Shown piece by piece: positions 53,230 through 62,969 of a stretch of DNA of 64,000 bases. Position 1 is the first letter of the stretch, and every line of letters starts with the position of its first letter. Position numbers and translations under genes: made by a program. Location: assembly GCF_900101045.1 (NCBI RefSeq), contig NZ_FNFN01000001.1, positions 186,001 through 250,000 on the forward strand, written 5' to 3'. The notes beneath the pieces were generated by a model. That model was not told the DNA's origin and ran no database searches. It saw only the letters and a program-made list of their open reading frames with translations. Source of the stretch: Nocardioides sp. YR527 (GTDB lineage: Bacteria; Actinomycetota; Actinomycetes; Propionibacteriales; Nocardioidaceae).

Positions 53230-55035
53230 TCAGGCCTTGTCGGCAGGAACCGCGGTGGCGGTGTCCTCGGCCGAAGCCAGCTCGGCGCCGTTGCTGCTGT
53301 GGTCGTCCTCGACGACCGCGAGCGCGAAGTCGTCACCATGCTCGGTGACGCCGGTGATGACCGCCTGCTCGACCGCCTCCGCGGCGTACTGACCACGCAC
53401 GATCAGCGGGTCGTGGGCCAGGTCGCGCTGCAGCGAGACCGCCAGCCCGACCATGATCACCGCGAACGGCAGTGCTGCCACGATCGTGATCGTCTGCAGA
53501 CCGGAGAGCGCATCCGCACCACCGGCGATCAGGCCCAGGATGGCCACGAGACCGGTCGCGACGCCCCAGAAGACCACCGTGGGCCGGCTCGGCTCCTCCG
53601 AGCCGTGCTCGGAGAGGGTGCCCATCACGATCGAGGCTGCGTCGGCTCCGGAGACGAAGAAGATCGCCACCAGGACCATGACCAGGATGCTCATCACGGT
53701 GGCCAGCGGGAACTGGTCGAGCGTGGTGAACAGCTGCGACTCGACCCCGCCGAGGCCGGCGATGTCGACGGTGCCGTCGCGCTGCAGGTCGATGGCGGTG
53801 CCGCCCATGATGCAGAACCAGAGCACGCTGACGGCGCTCGGGACGAGGAGCACGCCGGCGACGAACTGCCGGATGGTGCGCCCACGCGAGATCCGCGCGA
53901 TGAACATGCCGACGAACGGCGTCCAGGAGATCCACCAGGCCCAGTAGAAGACGGTCCAGGAACCGAGCCAGGCCGAGGTCTCCTCGCCGCCGACGCCGGT
54001 GCGCGCCGACATCTGCGCGAGGTCGCCGACGTACGTGCCGAGCGAGGTCGGGATCAGATCGAGGATGAAGACCGTCGGGCCGACCACGAACAGGAACAGC
54101 GCCAGGAACAGCGCCAGCACCATGTTGATGTTGGAGAGCCACTGGATGCCCTTGGCCACACCCGAGACCGCAGAGATGACGAAGCAGACCGTCAGGACCG
54201 CGATGATCCCGATGAGGACGTTGTTGCCGACCTCGCCGAGCCCGGCCACGATCTGCAGGCCGCTCTCGATCTGGATCGCGCCCGTGCCGAGCGAGGTGGC
54301 CGAGCCGAACAGGGTCGCGAAGATCGCGAAGATGTCGATCGCCTTGCCGGCCGGACCCTCGACGGTCTTCTTGCCGAGCAGCGGCGTGAAGGCCGCGGAG
54401 ATCAGGCTGACGCGGCCCTTGCGGTAGGCGCCGTAGCCGATCGCAAGGCCCACGACCGCGTAGATCGCCCAGGGGTGCAGCGTCCAGTGGAACATCGTGG
54501 TCGCCATCGCGTGCTGGATGGCCTCGGGGTTGCCCGCCTCGCCGGTGCCCGGAGGCGGCGTGACGAAGTGCGAGATCGGCTCGCTGACGCCGTAGAACAT
54601 CAGACCGATGCCCATTCCGGCGCTGAACATCATCGCGATCCAGGACGCCGTCCTGAACTCCGGCTTCTCGTCGTCACGGCCCAAGGGGATGTTGCCGTAC
54701 TTGCTGACGGCGAGCCAGACGATGTAGATGACGAAGCCGCTGGCGGTCAGGACGAAGAACCAGCCGGCCTTGTCCAGCACCCAGGCGAGGGCGTCGCCGG
54801 CGACCTTGCCCATGCCGTCGGTGTTGATGAAGCCCCAGGCCATGAACGCGATGGCGATGGCCGCCGCGACGCCGAAGACTACCCAGTCGATTCCCTTGCG
54901 TTGGTCCTGTTCGCTCGAGATCGGCAGGTCCAGCGCAGGGTGGGGAACGACTTCGCCCGTGGGGGATTTGATGAGACCAGTAGCGTTGTGATGGTCGGAA
55001 TTTTTCGGACTGTCTGTCTTCTTCTCAGAAGTCAC
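53230..55035 (-). CDS. BCCT-family betaine/choline/carnitine transporter
   Basis: A 601-residue, twelve-helix transporter. Family features: SAGMGIGLMFYGVSEPISHF, the Trp-rich core segment MFHWTLHPWAIYAVVGLAIG, and VFYWAWWISWTPFVGMFIAR with ISRGRTIRQFVAGVLL. Hydrophilic N- and C-terminal tails of about 50 residues each may sense osmotic state. BCCT proteins import compatible solutes such as glycine betaine or choline, but ethanolamine-related use is possible given the divergent eutBC operon. GTG start 55035 has AAGGA about 8 nt upstream. Confidence 0.9.
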   Translation of the reverse strand: MTSEKKTDSPKNSDHHNATGLIKSPTGEVVPHPALDLPISSEQDQRKGIDWVVFGVAAAIAIAFMAWGFINTDGMGKVAGDALAWVLDKAGWFFVLTASGFVIYIVWLAVSKYGNIPLGRDDEKPEFRTASWIAMMFSAGMGIGLMFYGVSEPISHFVTPPPGTGEAGNPEAIQHAMATTMFHWTLHPWAIYAVVGLAIGYGAYRKGRVSLISAAFTPLLGKKTVEGPAGKAIDIFAIFATLFGSATSLGTGAIQIESGLQIVAGLGEVGNNVLIGIIAVLTVCFVISAVSGVAKGIQWLSNINMVLALFLALFLFVVGPTVFILDLIPTSLGTYVGDLAQMSARTGVGGEETSAWLGSWTVFYWAWWISWTPFVGMFIARISRGRTIRQFVAGVLLVPSAVSVLWFCIMGGTAIDLQRDGTVDIAGLGGVESQLFTTLDQFPLATVMSILVMVLVAIFFVSGADAASIVMGTLSEHGSEEPSRPTVVFWGVATGLVAILGLIAGGADALSGLQTITIVAALPFAVIMVGLAVSLQRDLAHDPLIVRGQYAAEAVEQAVITGVTEHGDDFALAVVEDDHSSNGAELASAEDTATAVPADKA

Positions 55036-55251
55036 ACTGTTGTCCTTCCGGTTGGGTTCGGGACCACAGCACCCTAACGCGCACTGTCTTTGCCTTCTGT
55101 TCACCGGGGTGGCGCGGCCGTCGATTGAAATCGACTTCTGGATCGACTGTGTCCGGCCGGTTCGCGTGTTGTTCTGGTGATGTGGTCCGCCGTGCTGCAG
55201 CGGTGTCTGAGGCTCACACCGTGGAAATATTGCGGCTCTACCGTTGATGTC

Positions 55252-56652
55252 ATGCGCTACCGGCAGAGTCTCCACGGGCACGGCTTCGAGTTCGACGGTC
55301 TGGTGGAGGTGCTGGCGCGGGCGACGCCGCTGCGCTCCGGCGACATCCTGGCCGGATGCGCCGCACGGTCCGACACCGAGCGGGTCGCGGCGCGGATGCT
55401 GCTCGCCGACCTGCCGCTGACCACCTTCCTCGAGGAGCAGGTGGTTCCGGCCGAGTCGGACGACGTCACCCGGCTGATCCTGGAGACCCACGACGAGGAC
55501 GCGTTCGCGCAGGTCAGCGGCCTGACCGTCGGGGCTCTTCGGGAGTGGCTGCTCGACGCCGCCGCCCGGCGCGACACCGCCGCGCTGACCGCGGTCGCGC
55601 CGGGGCTGACCCCCGAGATGGTGGCGGCCGTCTCCAAGATCATGCGCAACCAGGATCTGATCGCGGTGGCCGCGGCCACCGAGGTGGTGACCGGCTTCCG
55701 TACGACGATGGGACTGCGGGGCCGGCTGGCGACCCGGCTGCAGCCCAACCATCCCACCGACGACCCGAGCGCCATCGCGGCCTCGATCCTGGACGGCCTG
55801 CTTCTGGGGTCCGGGGACGCGCTGATCGGCATCAACCCGGCCTCCGACAACCCGCGCACGGTCGCCGACCTGCTCCGGCTCGTCGATGAGGTACGCCTCC
55901 GCTACGAGATCCCGACGCAGAGCTGCGTGCTGACCCATGTCACCACCACGATCGACCTGATCGAGGCGGGGCTGCCGGTCGACCTCCCGTTCCAGTCGAT
56001 CGGTGGCACCCAGGGTGCGAACGAGGGTTTCGGGGTGACCCTGGCGATGCTGGCGGAGGCCGACGAGGCTGCCCGGTCGCTGGCGCGCGGCACCGTGGGG
56101 GACGAGGTGATGTACTTCGAGACCGGCCAGGGCTCGGCGCTCTCCACCGGTGCCCATCTCGGCAGCGGTGGCAGGCCGGTCGACCAGCAGACCCTGGAGG
56201 CCAGGGCGTACGGGGTCGCGCGGGCGTTCCGGCCGTTCCTGGTCAACACGGTGGTCGGCTTCATCGGCCCCGAGTACCTCTACGACGGCAAGCAGATCAT
56301 CCGCGCCGGGCTCGAGGACCACTTCTGTGGCAAGGTGCTGGGCGTGCCGATGGGCGTCGACGTCTGCTACACCAACCATGCCGAAGCCGACTCCGACGAC
56401 ATGGACAACCTGCTCACCCTGCTCGGTGTCGCCGGGTGCACGTACGTCATGGCCGTCCCGGGTGCCGACGACGTCATGCTCGGCTACCAGTCGACCTCCT
56501 TCCACGACGCTCTCTACGCCCGCCAGGTCCTCGGCAAACGCCCGGCGCCGGAGCTCGAGGAGTGGCTGGCCTCGGCCGGCCTGCTCGACCCGGACGGTTC
56601 CGTACGCGACATCGACCCGGCCACCACGGTGCTGAAGGAGCTGGCGCGATGA
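55252..56652 (+). CDS. eutB: Ethanolamine ammonia-lyase large subunit
   Basis: A 466-residue EutB, the catalytic subunit of the adenosylcobalamin enzyme that turns ethanolamine into acetaldehyde and ammonia. Conserved blocks are MRNQDLIAVAAATEVVTGFR, LQPNHPTDDPSAI, GINPASDNPRTVADLLRL and FETGQGSALSTGAHLG, with YTNHAEADSDDMDNLLTLLG near the C-terminus. ATG 55252 has TACCGT at 55239-55244, a leaderless promoter. It overlaps eutC by 4 nt (ATGA). No microcompartment shell genes are present. Confidence 0.95.
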   Translation: MRYRQSLHGHGFEFDGLVEVLARATPLRSGDILAGCAARSDTERVAARMLLADLPLTTFLEEQVVPAESDDVTRLILETHDEDAFAQVSGLTVGALREWLLDAAARRDTAALTAVAPGLTPEMVAAVSKIMRNQDLIAVAAATEVVTGFRTTMGLRGRLATRLQPNHPTDDPSAIAASILDGLLLGSGDALIGINPASDNPRTVADLLRLVDEVRLRYEIPTQSCVLTHVTTTIDLIEAGLPVDLPFQSIGGTQGANEGFGVTLAMLAEADEAARSLARGTVGDEVMYFETGQGSALSTGAHLGSGGRPVDQQTLEARAYGVARAFRPFLVNTVVGFIGPEYLYDGKQIIRAGLEDHFCGKVLGVPMGVDVCYTNHAEADSDDMDNLLTLLGVAGCTYVMAVPGADDVMLGYQSTSFHDALYARQVLGKRPAPELEEWLASAGLLDPDGSVRDIDPATTVLKELAR

Positions 56653-57407
56653 GCGAGTTCTGGGAGTCGTTGCGCAGGGCTACCCCGGCACGGATCGGAC
56701 TGGGCCGGGCCGGCAACTCGATCCCGACCGCCGAGGTCCTCGCCTTCGGCGCTGCCCATGCGGCGGCCCGCGACGCGGTCCATCTCCCGCTCGACGTCCA
56801 TGCCCTCGTCGAGGCGCTCGACGGCCTCGCACTGGGTACCCCGCGGGTGGTCGCCTCGGCGGCACCGGACCGGACCACCTACCTGACCCGGCCGGACCTG
56901 GGGCGTGTGCCAGGCGCCGACCTGGAGCTCGGGCGGGGCGGAGCCGAGATGGCGGTCGTCGTCGCCGACGGCCTCTCCGCCGAGGCGGTGGCGAAGCACG
57001 CGGTGCCGCTCCTGGAGAATCTGGTCCCGCTCCTCGACAGCGCCACGACCGTCGCCGCGCCGGTGGTCGCCACCCAGGCCCGGGTGGCGCTGGGCGACCA
57101 CATCGGCCGGGCGCTGGGCGCGCGACTGGTCCTGGTGCTGATCGGCGAGCGGCCGGGGCTCTCGTCCAGCGACTCGTTGGGCGCCTACCTCACCTGGGAC
57201 CCACGGCCCGGCGTCCTCGACTCGGCCCGCAACTGCGTCTCCAACATCCGTCCACCCCACGGCCTGGACCATGCGACCGCCGCGCGCACCATCGCCGGCC
57301 TGGTCGCCGGGGCCCGGGCGCTCGGCGCGACCGGGGTGACGCTCAAGGACGGATCTTTCACAGCGCCGTTACCTGGCGCGACCACGACCGCCACGGACCG
57401 TTTCTAG
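56649..57407 (+). CDS. eutC: Ethanolamine ammonia-lyase small subunit
   Basis: A 252-residue EutC, which with EutB forms the B12-binding active enzyme. RIGLGRAGNSIPTAEVLAF near the N-terminus and the mid-region [20 protein letters not shown], then GERPGLSSSDSLGAYLTW and RNCVSNIRPPHGLDH, are characteristic. It is translationally coupled to eutB. The longer N-terminal part of enterobacterial EutC is shorter here. Confidence 0.93.
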   Translation: MSEFWESLRRATPARIGLGRAGNSIPTAEVLAFGAAHAAARDAVHLPLDVHALVEALDGLALGTPRVVASAAPDRTTYLTRPDLGRVPGADLELGRGGAEMAVVVADGLSAEAVAKHAVPLLENLVPLLDSATTVAAPVVATQARVALGDHIGRALGARLVLVLIGERPGLSSSDSLGAYLTWDPRPGVLDSARNCVSNIRPPHGLDHATAARTIAGLVAGARALGATGVTLKDGSFTAPLPGATTTATDRF

Positions 57408-57447
57408 CCTCAGGCACATCCACCCCCACGAAATCCGGAGGCGTGCC

Positions 57448-58977
57448 ATGCCCGAGGCACCTGAAACCGTCGAGCCGGCCCAGCTCGACGACGAAGCACA
57501 TCTCGCCCGGCTCGGCTACAAGCAGGAGCTGGCCCGCACCTGGTCGGGGTTCTCGAACTTCGCCATCTCGTTCTCGATCATCTCGATCCTGGCCGGTTGC
57601 TTCACCACGTTCGGCCAGGCCTGGAACAACGGCGGACCGGTGGCCATCTCATGGGGCTGGCCGATCATCTCCGCGTTCATCCTGATCATCGGCTTCACCA
57701 TGTCCGAGCTGGTCTCGGCGTACCCGACCTCGGGCGGCATCTACTGGTGGGCGGCCAAGCTCGGCGGCCCGGCGGCCGGATTCTTCACCGGGTGGCTCAA
57801 CCTGATCGGTCTGCTCGCGGTGACCGCGAGCGTCGCGTACGGAGCCGCCACCTTCCTCGACCTCACCCTCTCGACCCTGAGCGCGAGCTGGGCGGAGGGC
57901 TACTCCCTGGGCCGGGTCTACCTGATCTTCCTGGCCATCCTGGTGCTGGCCGCGCTCGCCAACATCTTCTCCAGCCACCTGCTGGCCGTCATCAACAACG
58001 TCTCGGTGTGGTGGCACGTCGCCGGCGCCGCGGTCGTGGTCCTGGTGCTGATCATCGTCCCGGACGACCACCAGAGCATCAGCTACGTCTTCACCGAGCG
58101 GATCAACAACTCCGGCTACGCCGACGCGAAGTACTGGTTCCTGGTGCTCCCGCTCGGTTTCCTGCTGACGCAGTACACGATCACCGGGTTCGACGCCTCC
58201 GCCCACCTCTCCGAGGAGACCCAGGGCGCCGCCGACGGCGCCGCGAAGGGCATCTGGCGCTCGATCTTCTACTCCGCGGTCGGCGGGTACGTCCTGCTGC
58301 TGGCCTTCCTCTTCGCGGTCCAGGACCCGGAGGGCGTGAGCGCGGGCGGCGGCGCGGTCGACGTGATCTTCGGTCAGGCGCTTCCGGACTCCTGGCACTT
58401 CGTGGTGCTGCTGATCTCCACCGCCGGGCAGCTCTTCTGCGCCACCGCCTGTCTCACCAGCGCCTCCCGGATGACGTACGCCTTCGCCCGCGACGGCGCG
58501 GTCCCCGGCTCCTCGCTGTGGGCGAAGGTCAGCCCGAGCAGGAAGGTCCCGGTGAACGCGGTGCTCCTGGTGGCGGTCGTCGGTGCGGCCATCACGCTCC
58601 CCGCACTGTGGGGCGTCGGTGGCATCCCGCTGGCCTTCTACGCGATCACCTCGGTCGCGGTGATCGGCCTCTACCTCGCCTTCGCGATCCCGATCTTCTT
58701 GCGCTGGCGGGCCGGGGACGCCTTCGAGACCGGGCAGTGGACCCTCGGCAAGCACTACAAGTGGCTCAACCTGGTCGCCGTCGCCGAGATCGCGATCATC
58801 TCGGTCTACTTCATCCTGCCGTTCGTGCCGTCCGGCTGGATCACCAGCGACGACTTCTCCTGGGCGTCGGTCAACTACGCGCCGATCCTCACGGTCGGCT
58901 CGCTGGTCGTCCTCGGCCTGTGGTGGAGGCTCTCCGCGCGCAGGTGGTTCAAGGGCCCGAAGACGACCCTCGACTGA
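57448..58977 (+). CDS. APC-family amine/amino acid permease (likely ethanolamine uptake)
   Basis: A 509-residue, twelve-helix APC permease resembling the GABA/choline (ACT/AAT) branch. ELARTWSGFSNFAISFSIIS and SELVSAYPTSGGIYWWAAKL are the family N-terminal motifs; helices 6-8 carry TITGFDASAHLSEETQGAAD, which contains the typical E-E-T. It lies 40 nt after eutC with a strong GGAGG ribosome site, so it likely imports ethanolamine or a related amine for the EutBC enzyme. Substrate is inferred from position only. It is convergent with a hydrolase gene. Confidence 0.85.
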   Translation: MPEAPETVEPAQLDDEAHLARLGYKQELARTWSGFSNFAISFSIISILAGCFTTFGQAWNNGGPVAISWGWPIISAFILIIGFTMSELVSAYPTSGGIYWWAAKLGGPAAGFFTGWLNLIGLLAVTASVAYGAATFLDLTLSTLSASWAEGYSLGRVYLIFLAILVLAALANIFSSHLLAVINNVSVWWHVAGAAVVVLVLIIVPDDHQSISYVFTERINNSGYADAKYWFLVLPLGFLLTQYTITGFDASAHLSEETQGAADGAAKGIWRSIFYSAVGGYVLLLAFLFAVQDPEGVSAGGGAVDVIFGQALPDSWHFVVLLISTAGQLFCATACLTSASRMTYAFARDGAVPGSSLWAKVSPSRKVPVNAVLLVAVVGAAITLPALWGVGGIPLAFYAITSVAVIGLYLAFAIPIFLRWRAGDAFETGQWTLGKHYKWLNLVAVAEIAIISVYFILPFVPSGWITSDDFSWASVNYAPILTVGSLVVLGLWWRLSARRWFKGPKTTLD

Positions 58978-58983
58978 TCCGGC

Positions 58984-59925
58984 TCAGACGCCGTACGCCG
59001 CCAGCCACCGCTCGATCTCGGCGTAGGCCTGCTTGCGGACCTCGGGGCGCGACAGGATCACGTCGTGCTTCGCCCCGGGGACCGCGACGTAGGTGACATG
59101 GCTGCCGATGGCGGTCGACCAGCGGCGGATCTGGCGCACGTCGAGCACGATGTCGGTCGAGTGGACGAGCTCGCCCATCGCCTTCGGCTTGCTGGAGCGG
59201 TCGGAGGAGAGCACCAGCACGGGCGCCTTCACGTCCAGGCCACGGTGGAGCCGGGCGTGGCCGTCGCGGATCGCCTTGAGCCAGCCGAGCCGGATCGGGT
59301 AGGAGCCGACCGGCTTGAGGCCGAGGTCGAACTCCCACTCGCCGTCGTGCTCGACGTGGAGCGACATGGTGTAGAAGCCGCTGACGTCGCGGCCGAGCTC
59401 GCGCATCGGGGCGCGGTGGCCGACCCGGCGCACCACCGGGCTGGCGACCTCGCGCAGCAGGAACGAACCCTGCAGGTCGAGCCACGGCGAGTTGAGCACC
59501 ATCCCGGCCAGGGCGTCGGGCTGCCGGTCGTCAGCCCACAGCGAGACCGTCAGCCCGCCGGTGGAGTGGGCGCTGAGCATGACGTGCGAGTGACCGTCAC
59601 GCTCGGTGATCCGCTCCCAGGCGGCGTCGATCTCGTCGAAGTACTCGACGAGATCACCGACGTACGTCCCCGACTGGTGCTCACGCAGCGAGCGACCGTA
59701 CTTGCGCAGGTCGAGGCCGTAGAAGTCGTAGCCGCGAGCGGTCCACCACTCGGCGTACTCCTTCTGGAAGAAGTAGTCGGAGAAGCCGTGGACGTAGAGG
59801 ACGGCGCCCTTCGCCTCGCCGTCGGCCGGCCGCTTGACCAGCGTGGCCACGACGGTGCCCTCGAAGTCGTCCGCGAGCTCGATGGTCTCCACGGTGTAGG
59901 GCTCACCGAGTACGTCGATCGTCAT
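58984..59925 (-). CDS. Alpha/beta hydrolase (serine aminopeptidase S33/monoglyceride-lipase-like)
   Basis: A 313-residue hydrolase with VLYVHGFSDYFFQKEYAEWW (oxyanion-hole region) at 42-61, nucleophile S121 in LSAHSTGGLTV, and a probable catalytic His in GAKHDVILS near the C-terminus. The S33 hydrolase_4 group includes monoglyceride lipases and esterases. It ends 7 nt from the convergent permease gene and starts 13 nt after the condensation-fold gene upstream, so it is probably the last gene of that operon and may act on the same lipid or acyl product. Confidence 0.85.
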   Translation of the reverse strand: MTIDVLGEPYTVETIELADDFEGTVVATLVKRPADGEAKGAVLYVHGFSDYFFQKEYAEWWTARGYDFYGLDLRKYGRSLREHQSGTYVGDLVEYFDEIDAAWERITERDGHSHVMLSAHSTGGLTVSLWADDRQPDALAGMVLNSPWLDLQGSFLLREVASPVVRRVGHRAPMRELGRDVSGFYTMSLHVEHDGEWEFDLGLKPVGSYPIRLGWLKAIRDGHARLHRGLDVKAPVLVLSSDRSSKPKAMGELVHSTDIVLDVRQIRRWSTAIGSHVTYVAVPGAKHDVILSRPEVRKQAYAEIERWLAAYGV

Positions 59926-59937
59926 GAACGCATCCTC

Positions 59938-61329
59938 TCACCAGAAGGAAGGAGTGAGTCCCCGACGTCCGTAGACGGTGGTCACGATCTCCTTCAGTCG
60001 CTCGGAGTCCGGGATCGCGTCGGGGTCGAGCGCGCGGATGCCGAAGGTGCAGGTCTCTCCGACCTCGCTCCACCACGATGTGACGCCGCCCCGCATCCGG
60101 CGAAGCTCGCCGCGGGTCGCGCCGAGCGCCAGCGCACGGAAGAGGATCGAGTCGGCGGCCACGCCGAACGGCGCCACGAAGTCGGGGTCGGGGCGGCCGA
60201 GGTTGGAGGCCAGGCCGAGCGGGGTGACGACGTTCTTGAGCAGCGTTCCGGCCAGCTTGTCCGGGATCATCTGCGCCAGCGGTGCGATGTGCGCGATCGG
60301 GTCGGGGCGGGTGCCCTTGAAGAGCGCAGAGAACTCCTTCTTCGACCGCTCCCGGATGTGGGCGAGGTCGGTGACCCGGCCGACGCCGTCGCGCAGCTCG
60401 GTCTCGACCGCGATCGAGACGCCCGAGGTGGCGTTGGAGCGCAGGTCGCCCTCGCCGCGCATCGAGACGGGCAGCGACATCTTGACCGGCTCGCCGGGGC
60501 GTACGATCCCGGCCTCGAGGAGCACCTCGACCGAGATCGCGACCTGCAGCGCGTTGGAGGTGCCACCGGCCCGCGCCACGGCCACGTCCCACTCCTCGAC
60601 GGGGCAGTCGGCGCCGGCGAAGGCGACCTCCTGGACGACGCCGTCGTCGGGCTGCGGGGCGGGCAGTGGCCGCTTCTCGGAGGACTGGGCCTCCAGCACC
60701 GGGGGCTTCCCGGCCCTGCGGGCCGCCCGGAGGCCGCGAGCGGCGGCGCGGGCCATCGTGCGTGCGTCGCGCCGATCGTCCTTCCGGGTGACCTCGGCCT
60801 CTGCTTCGGCGATGGGGAGGCGGGGCAGAGGCTGGCGGCGTACGGCCGCGATCAGCGCCCCGAGCTTCATCCCGCCGTCGCAGACGATGTGGGAGGCGTT
60901 GTAGGCCACCACCGTGCCACCGTCGGTGGTCTGCGCCATGAATAGCGCCCACAGCGGGCCCGTCACCGGGTCGAACGGCACCTCCTCGGCCGTGCTGTCG
61001 AGCCAGGCCATGACCTGGTCGGGCTTGATCCGGTCGGGGTGCAGACGGACCGGCTCGGCCGTCGTCGCCGGCACCCAGTGCGAGCGCGCGCCGATGGCGC
61101 GGGGGCGGACCACCAGCCGGTTGAGCGGGCCCTTGGCCAGCTCGTCGACGACGCCCTGGACGGCCTCCACCGGGATCTCGGCAGGGAACCGCCAGGCGGT
61201 CTGGGCGACCACCGGGACCCCGATCACGGTCGCCGTCCGGAGGAAGACCTCGTCGTCGTACGTCAGCCGGTTGGTCGGCTCGGGAGTGAACGGCGCCGGG
61301 CGGGCACCGGGGCTCGCGGGCGGCAGCAT
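59938..61329 (-). CDS. Condensation-fold acyltransferase-like protein
   Basis: A 463-residue member of the chloramphenicol-acetyltransferase/condensation superfamily. The HxxxDG active-site motif is ASHIVCDGGMKLG (H147, D151). Downstream, SLPVSMRGEGDLRSNATSGV matches the second core motif, and FVAPFGVAADSILFRA lies near the C-terminus. It is similar in layout to the gene upstream and may be its partner; the start shares a base with that gene's stop. Candidate roles are wax-ester/acyl transfer or modification of a glycolipid; the substrate is not shown. Confidence 0.78.
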   Translation of the reverse strand: MLPPASPGARPAPFTPEPTNRLTYDDEVFLRTATVIGVPVVAQTAWRFPAEIPVEAVQGVVDELAKGPLNRLVVRPRAIGARSHWVPATTAEPVRLHPDRIKPDQVMAWLDSTAEEVPFDPVTGPLWALFMAQTTDGGTVVAYNASHIVCDGGMKLGALIAAVRRQPLPRLPIAEAEAEVTRKDDRRDARTMARAAARGLRAARRAGKPPVLEAQSSEKRPLPAPQPDDGVVQEVAFAGADCPVEEWDVAVARAGGTSNALQVAISVEVLLEAGIVRPGEPVKMSLPVSMRGEGDLRSNATSGVSIAVETELRDGVGRVTDLAHIRERSKKEFSALFKGTRPDPIAHIAPLAQMIPDKLAGTLLKNVVTPLGLASNLGRPDPDFVAPFGVAADSILFRALALGATRGELRRMRGGVTSWWSEVGETCTFGIRALDPDAIPDSERLKEIVTTVYGRRGLTPSFW

Positions 61330-62681
61330 CACCACACCTCGACGCTCAGACCCCACGAGCCGAGCTCCTCGACGACCAGATTCTTGAGAAACTCCAGGTC
61401 GGGCACGCGGTCGGGCTCGGCGGCGACCAGGTTGAGCGTCGTACGCGGGCCCGACTGGATCAGCCAGGAGATGATCCCGCCGCCGACGTCGTAGGCGTCC
61501 TGGGCGGTGGCGTTCTGGTAGCCGGCGAGCCCGGCCACGAGGCGTACGTCCTCGCCCATCGCGTAGCGGTAGTCGTCGGGGAGCTGCGGCAGGTTGGAGG
61601 CCATGCACGCGGCCGCCGGCGGCTGCGGGAGCTTGTCGAGCACCGCGTCGGGGAGCATCTGCATCATCGCCAGCGGCACCGGGACCAGCCCCGGGCCGGC
61701 CTGGCCGAGGCGGATGTAGGCGGCCTTGGAGAGCTTCTTGATCGCGGCGAGATCACGCCGCTCGAGCACGTCGCGCGGCACCTCGACCATGGCCACGCGC
61801 GTCGAGTTGGACCGTACGTCCCCGGGCTGGAAGTCGCTCATCGGCAGCGAGACCGGGACGTCGCCCCGGTCGACCGGCACGTGGTCGATGCGGACGAGCA
61901 GGTCGGCGACCACGTTGATGAACCAGGCGTTGGTCGAGCCGCCGTGCTCGGCGGCGATCTTCGTCATCGCCTCGGTGTCGAACTCGGCGATCATCCGCGG
62001 CATCCGCCAGGCCTCGGGCGCCGGGTTCGGGGTGGCCTCCGGGTAGACCCGCGGTGCCTTGGTGGCCAGGGCCGCGGTGCCGTCCTTCTTCGCCTGGCGA
62101 CGGGCCTTGGTCCAGTCGCGGACGGCGCGCCACTGCGCTCGGCTGTCGGCGGCCTCGGCACGGACACGGTCCCAGCCCTTGGCGGGCGCGTGCGGCAGCC
62201 GCAGCGGCTCGCCGCGAGAGGCCCGGGACACGGCGTCGAGGACGGAGCCACCGTCGCCGACGGCGTGGGCGAGCAGCATCGAGACGACCGAGGTGCCGTC
62301 GTCGAGGTTGATCGCGGTCAGCCGGTAGGTCAGGCCCTCGTGCGGGTCGAGGTGGTCGCTGTGCCGCTTCTGGAGCCAGTCGGTGATCTCGGCGACGGGG
62401 AGGATCTCGTCGTAGAGCTCGATCGACGGGTCGCGGTCGGCATTGGTCCACAGGTCGCGAGCGCCCGGGAACTTCGCCCGGTGGAGCCTGCGCGAGAGCC
62501 CGCCCTCGGCCAGGCCGGCCGCGATGTAGCGCAGCCTGTCGGCGTCGTAGGGACTGTTCATCCGCCAGATCCACTGGTTGGCGATCGGGCTTCCGAGACC
62601 GCGATGACGCCGGGCGAAGAGGTCGTCGGCGAACTGCAGGCGGCCGGAGTTGTCGACGGGTGCACGAGTGGCAGCGGGCAT
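61329..62681 (-). CDS. Condensation-fold acyltransferase-like protein
   Basis: A 450-residue protein of the same superfamily. The active-site motif is LLAHAVGDGGSVL (H139, D143), and SLPMSDFQPGDVRSNSTRVA corresponds to the second core motif of the gene downstream. ADRDPSIELYDEILP and GYQNATAQDAYDVGGGIISW are further landmarks. A GAGGA sequence lies about 9 nt before ATG 62681. With the downstream gene and the hydrolase it forms a three-gene minus-strand unit, facing a third condensation-fold gene on the plus strand. Confidence 0.78.
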   Translation of the reverse strand: MPAATRAPVDNSGRLQFADDLFARRHRGLGSPIANQWIWRMNSPYDADRLRYIAAGLAEGGLSRRLHRAKFPGARDLWTNADRDPSIELYDEILPVAEITDWLQKRHSDHLDPHEGLTYRLTAINLDDGTSVVSMLLAHAVGDGGSVLDAVSRASRGEPLRLPHAPAKGWDRVRAEAADSRAQWRAVRDWTKARRQAKKDGTAALATKAPRVYPEATPNPAPEAWRMPRMIAEFDTEAMTKIAAEHGGSTNAWFINVVADLLVRIDHVPVDRGDVPVSLPMSDFQPGDVRSNSTRVAMVEVPRDVLERRDLAAIKKLSKAAYIRLGQAGPGLVPVPLAMMQMLPDAVLDKLPQPPAAACMASNLPQLPDDYRYAMGEDVRLVAGLAGYQNATAQDAYDVGGGIISWLIQSGPRTTLNLVAAEPDRVPDLEFLKNLVVEELGSWGLSVEVW

Positions 62682-62969
62682 GGGGGATCCTCGAGATAGG
62701 GCGGGCGGCCAAGGGGAGGAGTCAAGCGGAGTCGATACCGTATGTAAACCCCCAGGGGCAATTTGGTTGGTGTGGGAATCACCACGTCCAGGGTGGCTCG
62801 AAACCGAGGGTGGACCTGTGTGCACAATAGGCCGCGACGTGGGGCGACATCGCTGTCGTCCCAGGCAGTACGCCTTCTCGGGCTACGGCGTTCTTGAGGT
62901 TCGTTCGGGTCCCTGAGATGGCGCTTGCCCGCACATGAGCCCCCACCTCAGAGAGGAACTCCACCTCCG
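62682..62969. other. Divergent intergenic region between condensation-fold genes
   Basis: This 288-nt stretch separates two genes of the same superfamily that point away from each other. I see no convincing frame or RNA gene in it. The GTATGTAAAC near 62740 is A/T-richer than its surroundings and could be part of a promoter. GGGCGACA/TGTCGTCCC near 62845 is a weak hairpin with one bulge. AGAGGAAC at 62953 is the only ribosome-site candidate for the plus-strand gene. Confidence 0.5.

Noticed and set aside
55036..56505. Extension of the BCCT gene upstream across eutB
   Set aside because: The frame is open but is antisense to eutB; the protein becomes transporter-like only from GTG 55035, which has a good ribosome site.
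53230..56505. A betaine-regulated single operon with eutB
   Set aside because: The genes are divergent and have separate starts and promoters; any link is functional guesswork.
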